Part shown: in pieces, positions 11,017 through 20,690 of the stretch
Position numbering within the stretch: the first letter of the stretch is position 1
Layout: every line of letters starts with the position of its first letter
Origin: Leptospira terpstrae serovar Hualin str. LT 11-33 = ATCC 700639
GTDB lineage: Bacteria; Spirochaetota; Leptospiria; Leptospirales; Leptospiraceae
Assembly: GCF_000332495.1 (NCBI RefSeq)
Contig: NZ_AOGW02000018.1
Location: 250,501-314,500 of the forward strand
Length of the DNA: 64,000 nucleotides
Direction of reading: 5' to 3'
Program-made: the position numbers and the translations under genes
The notes under the pieces: generated by a model
Told to the model about the DNA's origin: nothing
The model's input: the letters and a program-made list of their open reading frames with translations, nothing else
The model's database searches: none

Positions 11017-13782
11017 ATGCCTGATACTATTACCGAAGACAAATCAAACAAAATCGCCGACAACGACAAACTAACACCTCTCTTTAATGAGGAAATTTAT
11101 GTGCGTGCTGATGCTGGAACGGTTCCCGTTTCCAAATTCAAAATCTTTGACGATGTCATTGATGCATATAAGGCAGAAAATCGTTTAGCGGAAGCTAAAC
11201 AAAAAATTGAAGACCATTTCAAAGAACATCCTGAGTCTATCTCCGCCAAATATATGTTAATGATTATTTCTTTCATGGAAGATTCCATGGGAGACGCAAA
11301 TTTGGTGAAGAGCATTTTGGATTCTTTCAAAGCTCATGCAAAATGGACTATCATTGAATACATTACTGATTCTATTTTAAGATTTGGAGATCATAGATTG
11401 GCACTCCGTGTGAAAGCGGAAGCACTTGACAAACTCAAGAAAAACAAAGAACTCAAAGTGGTTCTTGAAAAACTTGCCAAACAAGATCGCAAAAACCCAG
11501 AGATTGCTAAGAAGTATGGCTTTTCCATTATGGAAGAGGACAAACCAAAAGCAATTTCCTATCTCAAACTTGCAGTTGAGATGTATGCAAAGAACAAAGA
11601 ATACGTTCAGATGGAGGAAATTTGGCCTACCATCGTTCAAAACAACTACGAGGACGTTTCCTTCTTCGATAAAATTGAACGTATCCTTCTGGGACAAAGA
11701 GAAAAAACACGATTAGTGGGTCTTCTTTATCCAATCGTTGAACCATTCAAAGCAATGGAAGATTGGGACCATGTCATCTACTTCTTAAAAAAGATTTTAG
11801 AACATGAAGCGGCTTCACAGAAAGCAAGAAACGAACTCATTCGCGCTTACAAACAAAAATACACGGCACACTCACTTCTTGAAGACTTCTTAAAAATGAG
11901 TGAGCTTGGAAATAACCGTAAACCGGTGAAACTTTGTATCACCAACTTTGAAAGAAATATCGTATTTGATACTGGTAACTATGTAATGCATAGAAACTGG
12001 GGTGTAGGTAAAATTACATCCATCTCCCAAACCGGAGATTCTATCTTTGTTGATTTTGAAGAAAAGAAAGACCATAAACTTTCCATCCAAATGGCCATCA
12101 CTTCTTTAAAACCATTGAAGAAAGATCATATTTGGGTACAACATTACGAAGACAAAAATGGAATCAACACCATGTTTGCTGAGAACTTACCTGAGTTCTT
12201 AAAACAACTTCTGAAATCTTACGACAACCGAATGATCATTGGCGATATGAAGAACGAATTAATCGGAACCTTCTTAAAAGCTGATGAGTGGTCCAAGTGG
12301 TGGGCGAAAGTGAAGTCGGTTCTTAAAAAAGAAGCCAACATCGGAATGAATCCTAAGAAAAAGGATGAGGTGGTGTATCATGAAAAACCGATCACTCACT
12401 CAGAAACTTTAACTCAGAAATTCCAAGCTACTAGTGATACAAATAAAAAATTGGAAATCGCTATGGAGGCTGTGCGTGATGCAGATGAAGCCGCAGAAGC
12501 AGGTGATTTTTTCATCTCTCATTACGGTGAAGAAGAGACGGCAAGAGATTCGGTTCGTAAACTTTCGGCTTACTTATATTTAGAAGAAGCTAGTAAGGCG
12601 TGGCCTACAGAAGAATTTTCTCATAAGATCCGTGAACAAGAGTTAACAACTCTCATCCAATCCTTATCTAAAGAAGAAGCTCTGAAGATTTCCAAAGCAT
12701 TGGAAAACACAGATATCAAAAAAGGATTTAAGGATCTCATTCGTTCCTACCATCCGGAAGCCATCAATATCCTCATTGGTCTTCTTTTTGAAGTTCCAGT
12801 AAAGGTAAACCGCTCTGTTTTCCAAAACTTAGTGGCAGATGAAAAGTTTGCTGAACTCAATTTGTTCGTAGAAACAGTTTCTAACAAATCGAAAGAAAAT
12901 CCCGAGGTTTTCCTTTGGGTTGCCAAATCTATCTTATCTCATACTTGGAAGTTTGATTGGCTGAAAGTCAGTGAAGAAGATTTAGTACTTCGAGTGTTCC
13001 GTATTCTAAAACCACTTGCGAAGATTGAAGACAAAGGGACTAAACTCAAAAACCAAGCCATGGATATTCTTTTCGGAAAGGACAATAGCCTTCTCAGAGA
13101 CATTCTAACCAACGCAGACGATGAGTATGTTCGTAAACTTTTTGCTCTTTTCAAAGAAGTTCCTTATGTAACTGATTTAGAAAAAGATCAACTTTATGTT
13201 CTTATCAACGAACTCAAACCAAACATTGTTTGGGATGAATACGATTCAGAAGAAGATGCTGATGATGATCCATTGGCTAACCTTCCAAACGATGTAGTGT
13301 TAGTGACTCGTCGTGCATTCAACGCTAAAAAACTAGAATTTGAACACCTTGTGAACGTAGAGATGGCAGAGAACTCTCGTGATATCGGTGAGGCCCAAGA
13401 GAAAGGGGACTTACGAGAAAACGCAGAATACAAAGCCGCTATGGAAAAACAATCTCAGTTACAAGCAGCCATCAAACGTTTGGAAGCTGAATTAAAAAGT
13501 GCAAGGATTCTTGACCTTAGTGATGTTAAAACTGAGAAAGTGGGAATCGGAACTACAGTTCGTTTGAAAAACAAACAAACGGGCGAAGTGGTGACTTATT
13601 CTATCCTTGGTGCCTGGGATGCGGATACTGAAAGAAATATCATTTCTTACCAATCTCCGCTCGCAAAATCATTACTCGGAAAACATTCTGGAAACGAAGC
13701 AACACTTGTCTTTGGTTCTACAGAAACTGTTTACGAAGTATTGGATATTGCTCGTTATTCCATGACAGGACAAGAGGCCTGA
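11017..13782 (+). CDS. GreA-family transcription elongation factor with long N-terminal extension
   Basis: The last ~150 of 921 residues are a GreA/GreB protein: a coiled-coil with the acidic tip GDLRENAEY (D798 and E801, the residues that stimulate RNA polymerase's transcript cleavage), then the FKBP-like C-domain. The ~770-residue extension is mainly helical with TPR-like spacing. It contains a short beta segment near residues 318-370 (HRNWGVGKI) that recalls CarD-type RNA-polymerase-binding modules; that comparison is mine. Borrelia has a similarly large GreA. A GAGGGAG site precedes the ATG. The end overlaps the convergent M23 gene by 28 bp. Confidence 0.88.
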   Translation: MPDTITEDKSNKIADNDKLTPLFNEEIYVRADAGTVPVSKFKIFDDVIDAYKAENRLAEAKQKIEDHFKEHPESISAKYMLMIISFMEDSMGDANLVKSILDSFKAHAKWTIIEYITDSILRFGDHRLALRVKAEALDKLKKNKELKVVLEKLAKQDRKNPEIAKKYGFSIMEEDKPKAISYLKLAVEMYAKNKEYVQMEEIWPTIVQNNYEDVSFFDKIERILLGQREKTRLVGLLYPIVEPFKAMEDWDHVIYFLKKILEHEAASQKARNELIRAYKQKYTAHSLLEDFLKMSELGNNRKPVKLCITNFERNIVFDTGNYVMHRNWGVGKITSISQTGDSIFVDFEEKKDHKLSIQMAITSLKPLKKDHIWVQHYEDKNGINTMFAENLPEFLKQLLKSYDNRMIIGDMKNELIGTFLKADEWSKWWAKVKSVLKKEANIGMNPKKKDEVVYHEKPITHSETLTQKFQATSDTNKKLEIAMEAVRDADEAAEAGDFFISHYGEEETARDSVRKLSAYLYLEEASKAWPTEEFSHKIREQELTTLIQSLSKEEALKISKALENTDIKKGFKDLIRSYHPEAINILIGLLFEVPVKVNRSVFQNLVADEKFAELNLFVETVSNKSKENPEVFLWVAKSILSHTWKFDWLKVSEEDLVLRVFRILKPLAKIEDKGTKLKNQAMDILFGKDNSLLRDILTNADDEYVRKLFALFKEVPYVTDLEKDQLYVLINELKPNIVWDEYDSEEDADDDPLANLPNDVVLVTRRAFNAKKLEFEHLVNVEMAENSRDIGEAQEKGDLRENAEYKAAMEKQSQLQAAIKRLEAELKSARILDLSDVKTEKVGIGTTVRLKNKQTGEVVTYSILGAWDADTERNIISYQSPLAKSLLGKHSGNEATLVFGSTETVYEVLDIARYSMTGQEA

Positions 13783-15584
13783 AGTTCTTCATTCCAACCA
13801 CTAGTAGAGATTAAATCCACAAACGGTTCGGAAACATTTCCGGCGAAATCGAAGGCCTTAGCTTCCAAAAGAAGATAAGGCCTTTCTTTTTGTAGGCTCT
13901 TCGGAATAAGGACTCGGATAGCACGTCTATCAGGATCGTATTCGTAGGGATAAGTCTGTCCATCTAGTGTGAGTTCTACACTGGTTCGAAATCCACTTCC
14001 TACATCCCCTATGACATAGAACCTTTCTTCAAAACATTGGTTTCTAACTTCGGGAAGTTCAATGTAGCGAGCAAGGGAGGTCATAGGAAAAATGGTTGGA
14101 GGGGTTTCATCCGACAAAACCATAACAAACCCAAGTTTGGTGAGTTTAAAACTAAACCCGTTTGATTTTCGTTTATGGGTAATGGACTGGAATTTTTGAA
14201 TAGATGAATCATAAAAGTAGAGTGAGTCTTTTGTAGTAGGCGTATAACCAAGGTTCCATTCTCCTAGTCCCTCTCCTTTCCAACTCATTTTTTTTGTATC
14301 TAATTGATAGATTTTTCCTTTAAGAGGAAGTCCTGCTGGAATTTTGAAAGGAATGTCTTTTTCGTTTCTTTCGGTAATGAGAAGAGTTCCTTCTCCAGAA
14401 ACCTCAGTTTTGGATAAGTCCAGGCTAATCTTGCCATCCAGAGAGTTGTATTTATTTCCATTCTTTTGGTTTTTGGAAACCTGTTTTGGATCTGTTTCGT
14501 TTTTCTCATGTATCACTGTAAAAAAAACTGAAGATTTGTTTCCTGTGGCATCACGTAGGCATACTTCGAGTTGTAATCGTTCTTTAGGTTGGTATCCATC
14601 CAAATCTATAGAAAACCCTTCTTCTTTAAAGTTTTTGGACTGTTCATACATATGATAAAAATACACAGGTGGAGATAGTGAAGACCGATTGATATCGTAA
14701 AACTGGTGTTTTTTGGACCCATCTTCATAAGCTAAAAAATCGAAATTGCGACTAAAGATAGATTTTCCATTTAGAAATAAATCCATTCCATACACATTAT
14801 TTTTGTTCCGAGAACGAATGAAATCATACCCACTCAAACGAATGCGAACCTTACCCGTAAGTGTTATGGATTCAAACAATTCCCCAGTTTCTGAATACAA
14901 ATCATACTTACCCTTCGATTTTTCTTTTGCAGTGAAAAGGATGGGTTTTTCTAGATTGTCTCCTTCTAAATACATGGAAAGGATTGTGGGTGGTGTGGTA
15001 TCTTTTTGGTGTATTTCAGGAAAGTAAAGTGGATTGATATTTCCCTTTTCTGACCGGAATTCTAAGTGGAGGTGAGAAATTCCAGATCCAGATTCTCCTG
15101 TTTTTCCGAGTGAAGTTCCTTTTTTGGCAGCAAACATTCCGGGAGGGAGTTTTAATTGGAATCCACTTGGGTCTCCCATCAAAAGCACTGCTCTTCTCAG
15201 AAGTTCTAAATCATACAAACTACCGCCAAAGGAATGTAAGTGGGCGTATTTTGATTTTAATTTGTATTTAGGGCTGTAAAGATTGAGGGAAAGACCATAC
15301 CCTGTTTTAGAATAACTGATTTCTTCAATATAACCATCAAACGTAGCTAAGATGCTATGTCCATTGAGACCATACGATTTAAAATCGGATCCTAAATGTA
15401 AGTTGTGGTTTCGAATTTCCGCAAAGGTTCCAGAGACAGGTGAGTAGTAGGGAAGGGGAAACCCCACCTCATCTAAAGGGATGTCAGGAATTTTGGATTG
15501 TCCCCATAGAGCCAGAGGGCTAAAGCAAACTAGGATTGTAAAAGTACGAAGAAGAGAGATCTCCATGGGAGAATGAGAATTCAA
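13755..15584 (-). CDS. Secreted M23-family (LytM) peptidase
   Basis: The 609-residue protein has a signal peptide. It is followed at about residues 60-175 by a LytM fold with zinc ligands in HLGSDF (His, Asp) and the SHLHLEF HxH motif; a YAHLH motif lies between them. M23 enzymes cut peptidoglycan cross-bridges or, when degenerate, activate amidases. Here the ligands look intact. The remaining ~400 residues are beta-rich with Ig-like strands and no recognised domain. The first start is TTG behind AAGGAAG; an ATG six codons later is the alternative. Confidence 0.82.
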   Translation of the reverse strand: MNSHSPMEISLLRTFTILVCFSPLALWGQSKIPDIPLDEVGFPLPYYSPVSGTFAEIRNHNLHLGSDFKSYGLNGHSILATFDGYIEEISYSKTGYGLSLNLYSPKYKLKSKYAHLHSFGGSLYDLELLRRAVLLMGDPSGFQLKLPPGMFAAKKGTSLGKTGESGSGISHLHLEFRSEKGNINPLYFPEIHQKDTTPPTILSMYLEGDNLEKPILFTAKEKSKGKYDLYSETGELFESITLTGKVRIRLSGYDFIRSRNKNNVYGMDLFLNGKSIFSRNFDFLAYEDGSKKHQFYDINRSSLSPPVYFYHMYEQSKNFKEEGFSIDLDGYQPKERLQLEVCLRDATGNKSSVFFTVIHEKNETDPKQVSKNQKNGNKYNSLDGKISLDLSKTEVSGEGTLLITERNEKDIPFKIPAGLPLKGKIYQLDTKKMSWKGEGLGEWNLGYTPTTKDSLYFYDSSIQKFQSITHKRKSNGFSFKLTKLGFVMVLSDETPPTIFPMTSLARYIELPEVRNQCFEERFYVIGDVGSGFRTSVELTLDGQTYPYEYDPDRRAIRVLIPKSLQKERPYLLLEAKAFDFAGNVSEPFVDLISTSGWNEELQASCPVME

Positions 15585-15643
15585 CCACTTCCTTTGTCAT
15601 GCCTTTCCCGAAATCTAGAGAATTTCCCTTCGTTTCGATTCCC

Positions 15644-15671
15644 TTGACAAACTAGACTTCGGACTTAAGAT
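15644..15671 (+). promoter_or_regulatory. Sigma-70 type promoter candidate
   Basis: TTGACA (15644-15649), a 16-nt spacer and TAAGAT (15666-15671) lie just upstream of the lipoprotein gene at 15690. The predicted transcript starts near 15678. Confidence 0.5.
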
Positions 15672-15689
15672 GACAGGGAACATTTCCGT

Positions 15690-16241
15690 ATGAAACAAGG
15701 CATTGTATTCTTTTTCCTATTTGTCATCTCTGGTTGTGCCTTTTTATCGAAGGAACCAGGCAGGCCACCTAAAATTGATGGAGTTCCTGTCCCTGATTCG
15801 AAACGTTTGATCTACATCCAAAATGTGAGAAACAATACTTACTCGCCAGGTATGCACACTCGCCTCACTCAGATGATTATGGAAGAAATTGACCGGCGAG
15901 GACGGTTGATCACCACACGCGAAAAAACTCTCGCGAAATACCGGTTGTATGCGGAGATTGTCCACTACCAACAGGTAGGAGATCTTATGGATCTTGCTGA
16001 CAGACAAATTACCTCGGAGTTATTTGTAGTCACTCGTGTGGAAATTATAGAAGCGGAGACGGGAAATAAAATCGCTATGGAACGCAGCGAAATTCCTGGA
16101 CGAGTCCATTTTTCTACGCAAATTGGATTTCGGGAATCAGAATTGGAAGCTCAAAATCGCCTACTTCGGGTGATGGCGCTTCGAATTGCAGAAGAATCAG
16201 AAAGAGCTTGGTATTATTCTCTTTCTGGAATTTTGAATTAA
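15690..16241 (+). CDS. LptE-like lipoprotein
   Basis: The 183-residue protein has a lipoprotein signal with lipobox VISGC (Cys 16). It has the small alpha/beta layout of LptE-type proteins: a strand with IQNVRNNTYSPG, a helix RLTQMIMEEIDRRGRL, then long strands and a C-terminal helix. LptE plugs the LptD barrel that inserts LPS into the outer membrane. The match is by fold pattern, not by strict motif, so another small outer-membrane lipoprotein family is possible. It heads a plus-strand run with the Fur-family gene and tgt. Confidence 0.6.
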   Translation: MKQGIVFFFLFVISGCAFLSKEPGRPPKIDGVPVPDSKRLIYIQNVRNNTYSPGMHTRLTQMIMEEIDRRGRLITTREKTLAKYRLYAEIVHYQQVGDLMDLADRQITSELFVVTRVEIIEAETGNKIAMERSEIPGRVHFSTQIGFRESELEAQNRLLRVMALRIAEESERAWYYSLSGILN

Positions 16242-16264
16242 GTTGAATCATTAGGAGATAAACC

Positions 16265-16744
16265 TTGCAAAACGATCCTATTTCCAGCGACGACACAAAA
16301 AAAGAGATGCTAGCTTTCGAGGAGTATCTCAAAGAAAAAGGGCTCAAAATCACAAACCAACGTTTGTTAGTTGCTCAGAAGATATTTTCTTCACATAATC
16401 ATTTTACTGCTGAAGGTCTTTTGGATGAATTAAAAGACAATAAGGATCGTATTTCCAAAGCAACCATCTACCGAATCCTAGCTATTATGGTGGAAGCAGG
16501 CTTACTTGAGGAACACGATTTTGGCAAAGATTATAAATACTACGAACATATCATCGGCCACGAACATCATGACCATATCATTTGTATGCAATGTGGTCGT
16601 ATCGTTGAGTTCATAGATGAAAGAATTGAAGAACTACAGAACAAAGCTGCTTCTGAAAATGGATTTACGATTACTGGACATAGTTTGAATATTTTTGGCA
16701 ATTGTTTGAATTTTGCAACTTGCGAACATAAAATCAAAAAATAG
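16265..16744 (+). CDS. Fur-family metal-dependent regulator
   Basis: It starts at TTG 16265, with AGGAG seven bases upstream. The 159-residue protein has the winged helix ([15 protein letters not shown]) and the metal site [18 protein letters not shown]. The residue before the final F is Glu, as in Fur/Zur, not the Asp of peroxide-sensing PerR. The second structural-zinc pair is unusual: C-x5-C (NCLNFATC) rather than the usual C-x2-C. The stop overlaps the tgt start by one base. Confidence 0.88.
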   Translation: MQNDPISSDDTKKEMLAFEEYLKEKGLKITNQRLLVAQKIFSSHNHFTAEGLLDELKDNKDRISKATIYRILAIMVEAGLLEEHDFGKDYKYYEHIIGHEHHDHIICMQCGRIVEFIDERIEELQNKAASENGFTITGHSLNIFGNCLNFATCEHKIKK

Positions 16745-17859
16745 TGCCTTCTATTTTTAAAGAAAGATCGAAAGACGCCGGCTCCTTTGCAAGGACCGGT
16801 ACCCTTCATTTAAATGGAATTCAAATCGAAACTCCGATCTTTATGCCGGTGGGGACAAGAGGGAGTATCAAATCTCTCTCCTCTGCAGACATTGATGAAT
16901 TGGGTTATAACTTAATTCTTGCCAATACCTACCACTTATATCTAAAACCTGGCAAAGAAGTATTAGATCATTTCCATGGTCTAAAAAAATTCATGTCCTA
17001 CAAACGTGCCTTACTTACCGATTCCGGTGGTTTCCAAGTCTTTAGTCTTGCCAGTCTCTTTAAATTTGAAGAAGACGGAGTTCGGTTTCAGTCCCATATT
17101 GATGGAAGCCATCATAAGTTCACACCGGCTTCTGTCATTGATATGCAAAGATCTATTGGATCTGATATTATGATGGTTCTTGACGATTGTGCTCCTTATG
17201 GAAGTGATCTCGGACGATTGGAATTAGCCCTAGACAGAACGCATCGCTGGGCTAAAGAATCATACGAATATTGGATGGAAAAGCCCAATGGTCAGAATGT
17301 TTTCCCGATTGTTCAGGGGGGAGTCAATGAATCTCTTAGAAAACGAAGTTTAGATACATTACAAAATATTGATTTTCCAGGAATTGCCATTGGGGGACTT
17401 AGTGTTGGGGAACCGAGGCCCGAATACATTCGAATTTTGGAATGTATGGCGCCTTATTTTGACCAGGCGCGTCCTCGTTATCTTATGGGTGTAGGAACCG
17501 TTGTAGACATCCTGGAAGGTGTTAAGAATGGAGTGGACATGTTCGACTGTGTGTTGCCTACAAGGAACGCTAGAAACGGCCAAGTCTTCACCTCTTTTGG
17601 CAAACTCAATTTAAGAAATGAAATCCATCGATTGGCTGATGGTCCCATTGATCCAGAGTGTGGGTGTAAAGTTTGCACAACATATAGTCTTGGCTACATC
17701 CGCCATTTACATAAAGTGAAGGAATTGACTGCTTTTTCGCTCTCAACGTATCATAATTTATATTTTATGCAAAGCTTCATGGAAAAGATGCGAAAGTCCA
17801 TAGAAATAGGCAATTTTCAGGGTTTTTATGACCATTGGAAAAATTTGTTTGGTAGCTAA
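16744..17859 (+). CDS. tgt: tRNA-guanine transglycosylase
   Basis: The 371-residue enzyme swaps guanine 34 of GUN-anticodon tRNAs for the queuosine precursor. The catalytic elements are clear: [10 protein letters not shown], the nucleophile in [13 protein letters not shown], and zinc ligands ECGCKVC plus a His downstream. It starts at GTG 16744, sharing a base with the stop codon of the Fur-family gene, so the two are translationally coupled. Confidence 0.97.
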   Translation: MPSIFKERSKDAGSFARTGTLHLNGIQIETPIFMPVGTRGSIKSLSSADIDELGYNLILANTYHLYLKPGKEVLDHFHGLKKFMSYKRALLTDSGGFQVFSLASLFKFEEDGVRFQSHIDGSHHKFTPASVIDMQRSIGSDIMMVLDDCAPYGSDLGRLELALDRTHRWAKESYEYWMEKPNGQNVFPIVQGGVNESLRKRSLDTLQNIDFPGIAIGGLSVGEPRPEYIRILECMAPYFDQARPRYLMGVGTVVDILEGVKNGVDMFDCVLPTRNARNGQVFTSFGKLNLRNEIHRLADGPIDPECGCKVCTTYSLGYIRHLHKVKELTAFSLSTYHNLYFMQSFMEKMRKSIEIGNFQGFYDHWKNLFGS

Positions 17860-17869
17860 AATTATTAGG

Positions 17870-17898
17870 TTGACGTATCTCTTTTTTTTGAATGCAAT
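17870..17898 (+). promoter_or_regulatory. Weak promoter candidate upstream of the STAS gene
   Basis: TTGACG (17870-17875), 17 bases, then TGCAAT (17893-17898). The -10 box is poor. A small hairpin (CTACA-N5-TGTAG, 17922-17936) lies in the leader. Confidence 0.35.
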
Positions 17899-17952
17899 TG
17901 TACCGTCATTTCTACATTGATTGTAGCTTCATTGAGGAGTCTCTAGACACAC

Positions 17953-18288
17953 ATGGAAATCACCAGAAGGGAAAAAGATAAAATCGTAGTCCTCGATATT
18001 AACGGGGAAATCGACCTTTATAACGCGCCTGAGATCAAGGATGTAATCGCCAAATTGATCGAAGAACAAAAGTATTGCATCGTCATCAATCTCGAGAAGG
18101 TTTCCTACATCGACTCTTCCGGAATTGGAGCTTTAATTTCAAGTTTGTCCAACTTGAAGAAATACCAAGGTGGGCTTAAAATCATCAACGTGGCTGGTTC
18201 AGTTCGTAAAGTATTTGAACTTACAAAGTTGACTTCATTTTTTGAAATTTTCGACAGCGAAGACGAAGCCGTCACTGCTTTCAAGTAA
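17953..18288 (+). CDS. STAS-domain anti-sigma factor antagonist
   Basis: A 111-residue single-domain STAS protein of the SpoIIAA/RsbV type. The phosphorylation motif YIDSSGIGAL is intact (S55 follows D54, as in SpoIIAA). In partner switching, its unphosphorylated form binds an anti-sigma kinase; PP2C phosphatases reactivate it. No anti-sigma kinase is adjacent. GAGGAGT lies upstream of the ATG. The LysM lipoprotein gene follows after 64 bp. Confidence 0.93.
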   Translation: MEITRREKDKIVVLDINGEIDLYNAPEIKDVIAKLIEEQKYCIVINLEKVSYIDSSGIGALISSLSNLKKYQGGLKIINVAGSVRKVFELTKLTSFFEIFDSEDEAVTAFK

Positions 18289-18352
18289 AAGGGGAAGCGT
18301 ATTTGCGCTTCTCTCTTACAAAATCCCCCGAAGAAAAATTAAGGAGTTTGTT

Positions 18353-19753
18353 ATGTTAAGAAAGGAAAAGACAGCAGTCTTTCTCTCTGGATTGGTATTG
18401 TTTTCTATTGGATTTGTTAATTGTGCACAAGAACTTCCAGTGAAAGAACTTGCTCTCGCAAAATCTCAAGTTGAAAGAGCCGAAAGACTTTCTGCAGAAG
18501 AATATGCACCCGAAGAGTTTTCTGAGGCTAAAAAAAGTTTAATTTCTGCAAACGAATTTGCATCGCAAGAAAATGCATCTGACTCTAAGAAGAATGCAGA
18601 TTATGCCATTTCTAAAGCTTATGATGCTTTGGAAAAAACTCTTCCAAAACTTGCTGCAAAATCTCGAGAAGAAGCAGTAACTGCTATCGATGCAGCTGAT
18701 GAAGCTTATGCTTCTGAATACACTCCTGAAGAATTTAAAAAAGCGGTAACGGCTCGTGATGCTGGGGAAACTAAGTTAGCACAAGCGGATGCAAGTCTTG
18801 CTTCTTATTTACGGGAAGATAAAGACGAAACTGCAAAAGAATTAAAACGTACTGTTGCTTTACAAGAATATGAAGATGCTCATAATCATTTTGTTGAGGC
18901 AGCTAAAATTAGCCAAGATGCAAAAAAAGTGGCCTTGGACCGCTCAGGATCCATTCGCCAATCTGCCGATGAAGTAGACGCAGTATTAGAAAAAGCTTAT
19001 ACTTATTCGAAAGGGGGTAACCCTGCCATTGATGAAGAAAAAGCAAGAGTTGCTTCTGCTCGCGAAGACATTGCTGCAGGTCGATTGAAAACTGCTGACG
19101 AAAAGATTAAAACAGCTCGTTTGGCTTCTGCTTCTATCTTAAAAACGGCAGTCCAAGATCATGCAAAAAACCGCAACTTACAAGCTAAGGAAGTTGTTGA
19201 AGATGCCAATGCACGTTTTGGAGAGCTCAATGCAGAGACTTATCTTAAATCCAATGCGAAAGAATCTTATGCAAGTACTCAAGAAAATTTAGGTGCTTCT
19301 AACGAATCTCTGCAAGCTTCTGGTAATCTTTTAGAACAAGAAAAGTATGATGATTCTATTGCTCAGTCGGAAGAAGCGATTCGTTTGGCAGAGATCTCCA
19401 TTGACCAAATCGAAACTTTAAAGGGAAAAACTACTGTTGCGAAAAAAGACCGCACGGCAGTGGAAACTGACACTACAAAAAAGACAACTACTGAGGAAGG
19501 GGATAAACCTGCTTCTTCTCAAGTAGAAGAACTTTCTGGTGGTTGGAAACGTTACACTGTAGAAAAGTCAAACCCAGCAGATTGCCTTTGGAGAATTGCA
19601 GATAGAGAAGATATCTATAGCGATGCAAAACTTTGGCCTAGAATTTTTGAAGCCAATCGTAAATCGATTCGCAACAAAAATCTAATTTATCCAAAACAAA
19701 AATTGAATATCCCTCCAAAAACAGGGAAAATCGGAAACGCTCCTAAACAATAA
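18353..19753 (+). CDS. Coiled-coil lipoprotein with C-terminal LysM domain
   Basis: ATG 18353 is preceded by TTAAGGAG; reading further upstream would overlap the STAS gene. The 466-residue product has a spirochaetal lipobox (GFVNC). A long Ala/Glu/Lys-rich helical region follows with recurring EEYAPEEF / SEYTPEEF-type segments. A LysM domain lies near the C-terminus (VEKSNPADCLWRIADRED to NIPP). LysM binds peptidoglycan, so the protein probably tethers a membrane to the cell wall. A strong terminator follows. Confidence 0.85.
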   Translation: MLRKEKTAVFLSGLVLFSIGFVNCAQELPVKELALAKSQVERAERLSAEEYAPEEFSEAKKSLISANEFASQENASDSKKNADYAISKAYDALEKTLPKLAAKSREEAVTAIDAADEAYASEYTPEEFKKAVTARDAGETKLAQADASLASYLREDKDETAKELKRTVALQEYEDAHNHFVEAAKISQDAKKVALDRSGSIRQSADEVDAVLEKAYTYSKGGNPAIDEEKARVASAREDIAAGRLKTADEKIKTARLASASILKTAVQDHAKNRNLQAKEVVEDANARFGELNAETYLKSNAKESYASTQENLGASNESLQASGNLLEQEKYDDSIAQSEEAIRLAEISIDQIETLKGKTTVAKKDRTAVETDTTKKTTTEEGDKPASSQVEELSGGWKRYTVEKSNPADCLWRIADREDIYSDAKLWPRIFEANRKSIRNKNLIYPKQKLNIPPKTGKIGNAPKQ

Positions 19754-19774
19754 ACAATGTTTAGGTGACTCAAA

Positions 19775-19808
19775 TAAAAAAGCTGTCGTAAGGGCAGCTT
19801 TTTTTTTG
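19775..19808 (+). terminator. Rho-independent terminator after the LysM lipoprotein
   Basis: AAAAAAGCTGTC pairs with GGCAGCTTTTTT around GTAAG, with a T run to about 19807. Confidence 0.85.
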
Positions 19809-19826
19809 TCTAAAGAATAGGACCAT

Positions 19827-20690
19827 ATGATAAGAGGATACACAACTCCTGTAACGGAAATCACGGAAAAAGACTTTGAAGCATTAGTTCATTTGGCTTT
19901 GGAGGAAGACCTACCTTCTGGTGATATTACCACAGATTCTCTCTTTTCTATAGAGGATTTATGTAAGGCAGAACTTTTGGCAAAGGAAGATGGTGTATTG
20001 TGCGGCCTTGCAGTTTTACCTTGCCTCATCCGAAAAACCAATGCCAATGTGGTCTGGAAACCCATTCTCACTGATGGGGCCCCGCTTTCAAAGGGAACTA
20101 TCATCGGATCTTTGGAAGGTTCTCTTGTCTCCGTTTTGAAAATGGAACGAATTCTTTTGAATTTTATCCAATACCTTTCTGGAATTGCAACAAATGCTAG
20201 TAAGGTGGCAAAAGAGTTTCCCGATCTTCTTATTTTAGATACCAGAAAAACATTGCCTGGCTATCGTAAACTTGCCAAGTATGCAGTGTATACTGGAGGT
20301 GGTGCCAACCACCGATTGAATTTGTCTGAAATGGCAATGCTTAAGGACAATCATGTAGCAAAAGCAGGATCTATCCAATCCGCTGTACAAATTGTTCGAA
20401 ATGCTAATCCAGGAAAAAAAATAGAACTAGAAATCGATGGTCTATCACAATTGGATGAAGCTATGAGCTCTAATCCCGATATTATTTTGTTAGATAATTT
20501 TTCTGATTCTGATACGGAAAAAGCAATAGAAAGAATCAAAGGAAATTCGCCTCAAATTCGAATTGAATGTTCTGGTGGGATCACACCAGAAAAGTTAAAG
20601 TTTCTTTCTAGGTTTCAGGATATTGGTGTAAGTATGGGTTATTTAACGCATACTGTAAAGTTTTTGGATATAAGTTTGGATATCAAATAA
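19827..20690 (+). CDS. nadC: Nicotinate-nucleotide pyrophosphorylase (carboxylating)
   Basis: The 287-residue enzyme converts quinolinate and PRPP to nicotinate mononucleotide in NAD synthesis. Family signatures: EEDLPSGDITT near the N-terminus, the active-site DTRKTLPGYR, GGGANHRLNLSEM, and the LLDNF / ECSGGI strands of the barrel. The stop codon overlaps the rsh start (TAATG). Confidence 0.97.
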   Translation: MIRGYTTPVTEITEKDFEALVHLALEEDLPSGDITTDSLFSIEDLCKAELLAKEDGVLCGLAVLPCLIRKTNANVVWKPILTDGAPLSKGTIIGSLEGSLVSVLKMERILLNFIQYLSGIATNASKVAKEFPDLLILDTRKTLPGYRKLAKYAVYTGGGANHRLNLSEMAMLKDNHVAKAGSIQSAVQIVRNANPGKKIELEIDGLSQLDEAMSSNPDIILLDNFSDSDTEKAIERIKGNSPQIRIECSGGITPEKLKFLSRFQDIGVSMGYLTHTVKFLDISLDIK

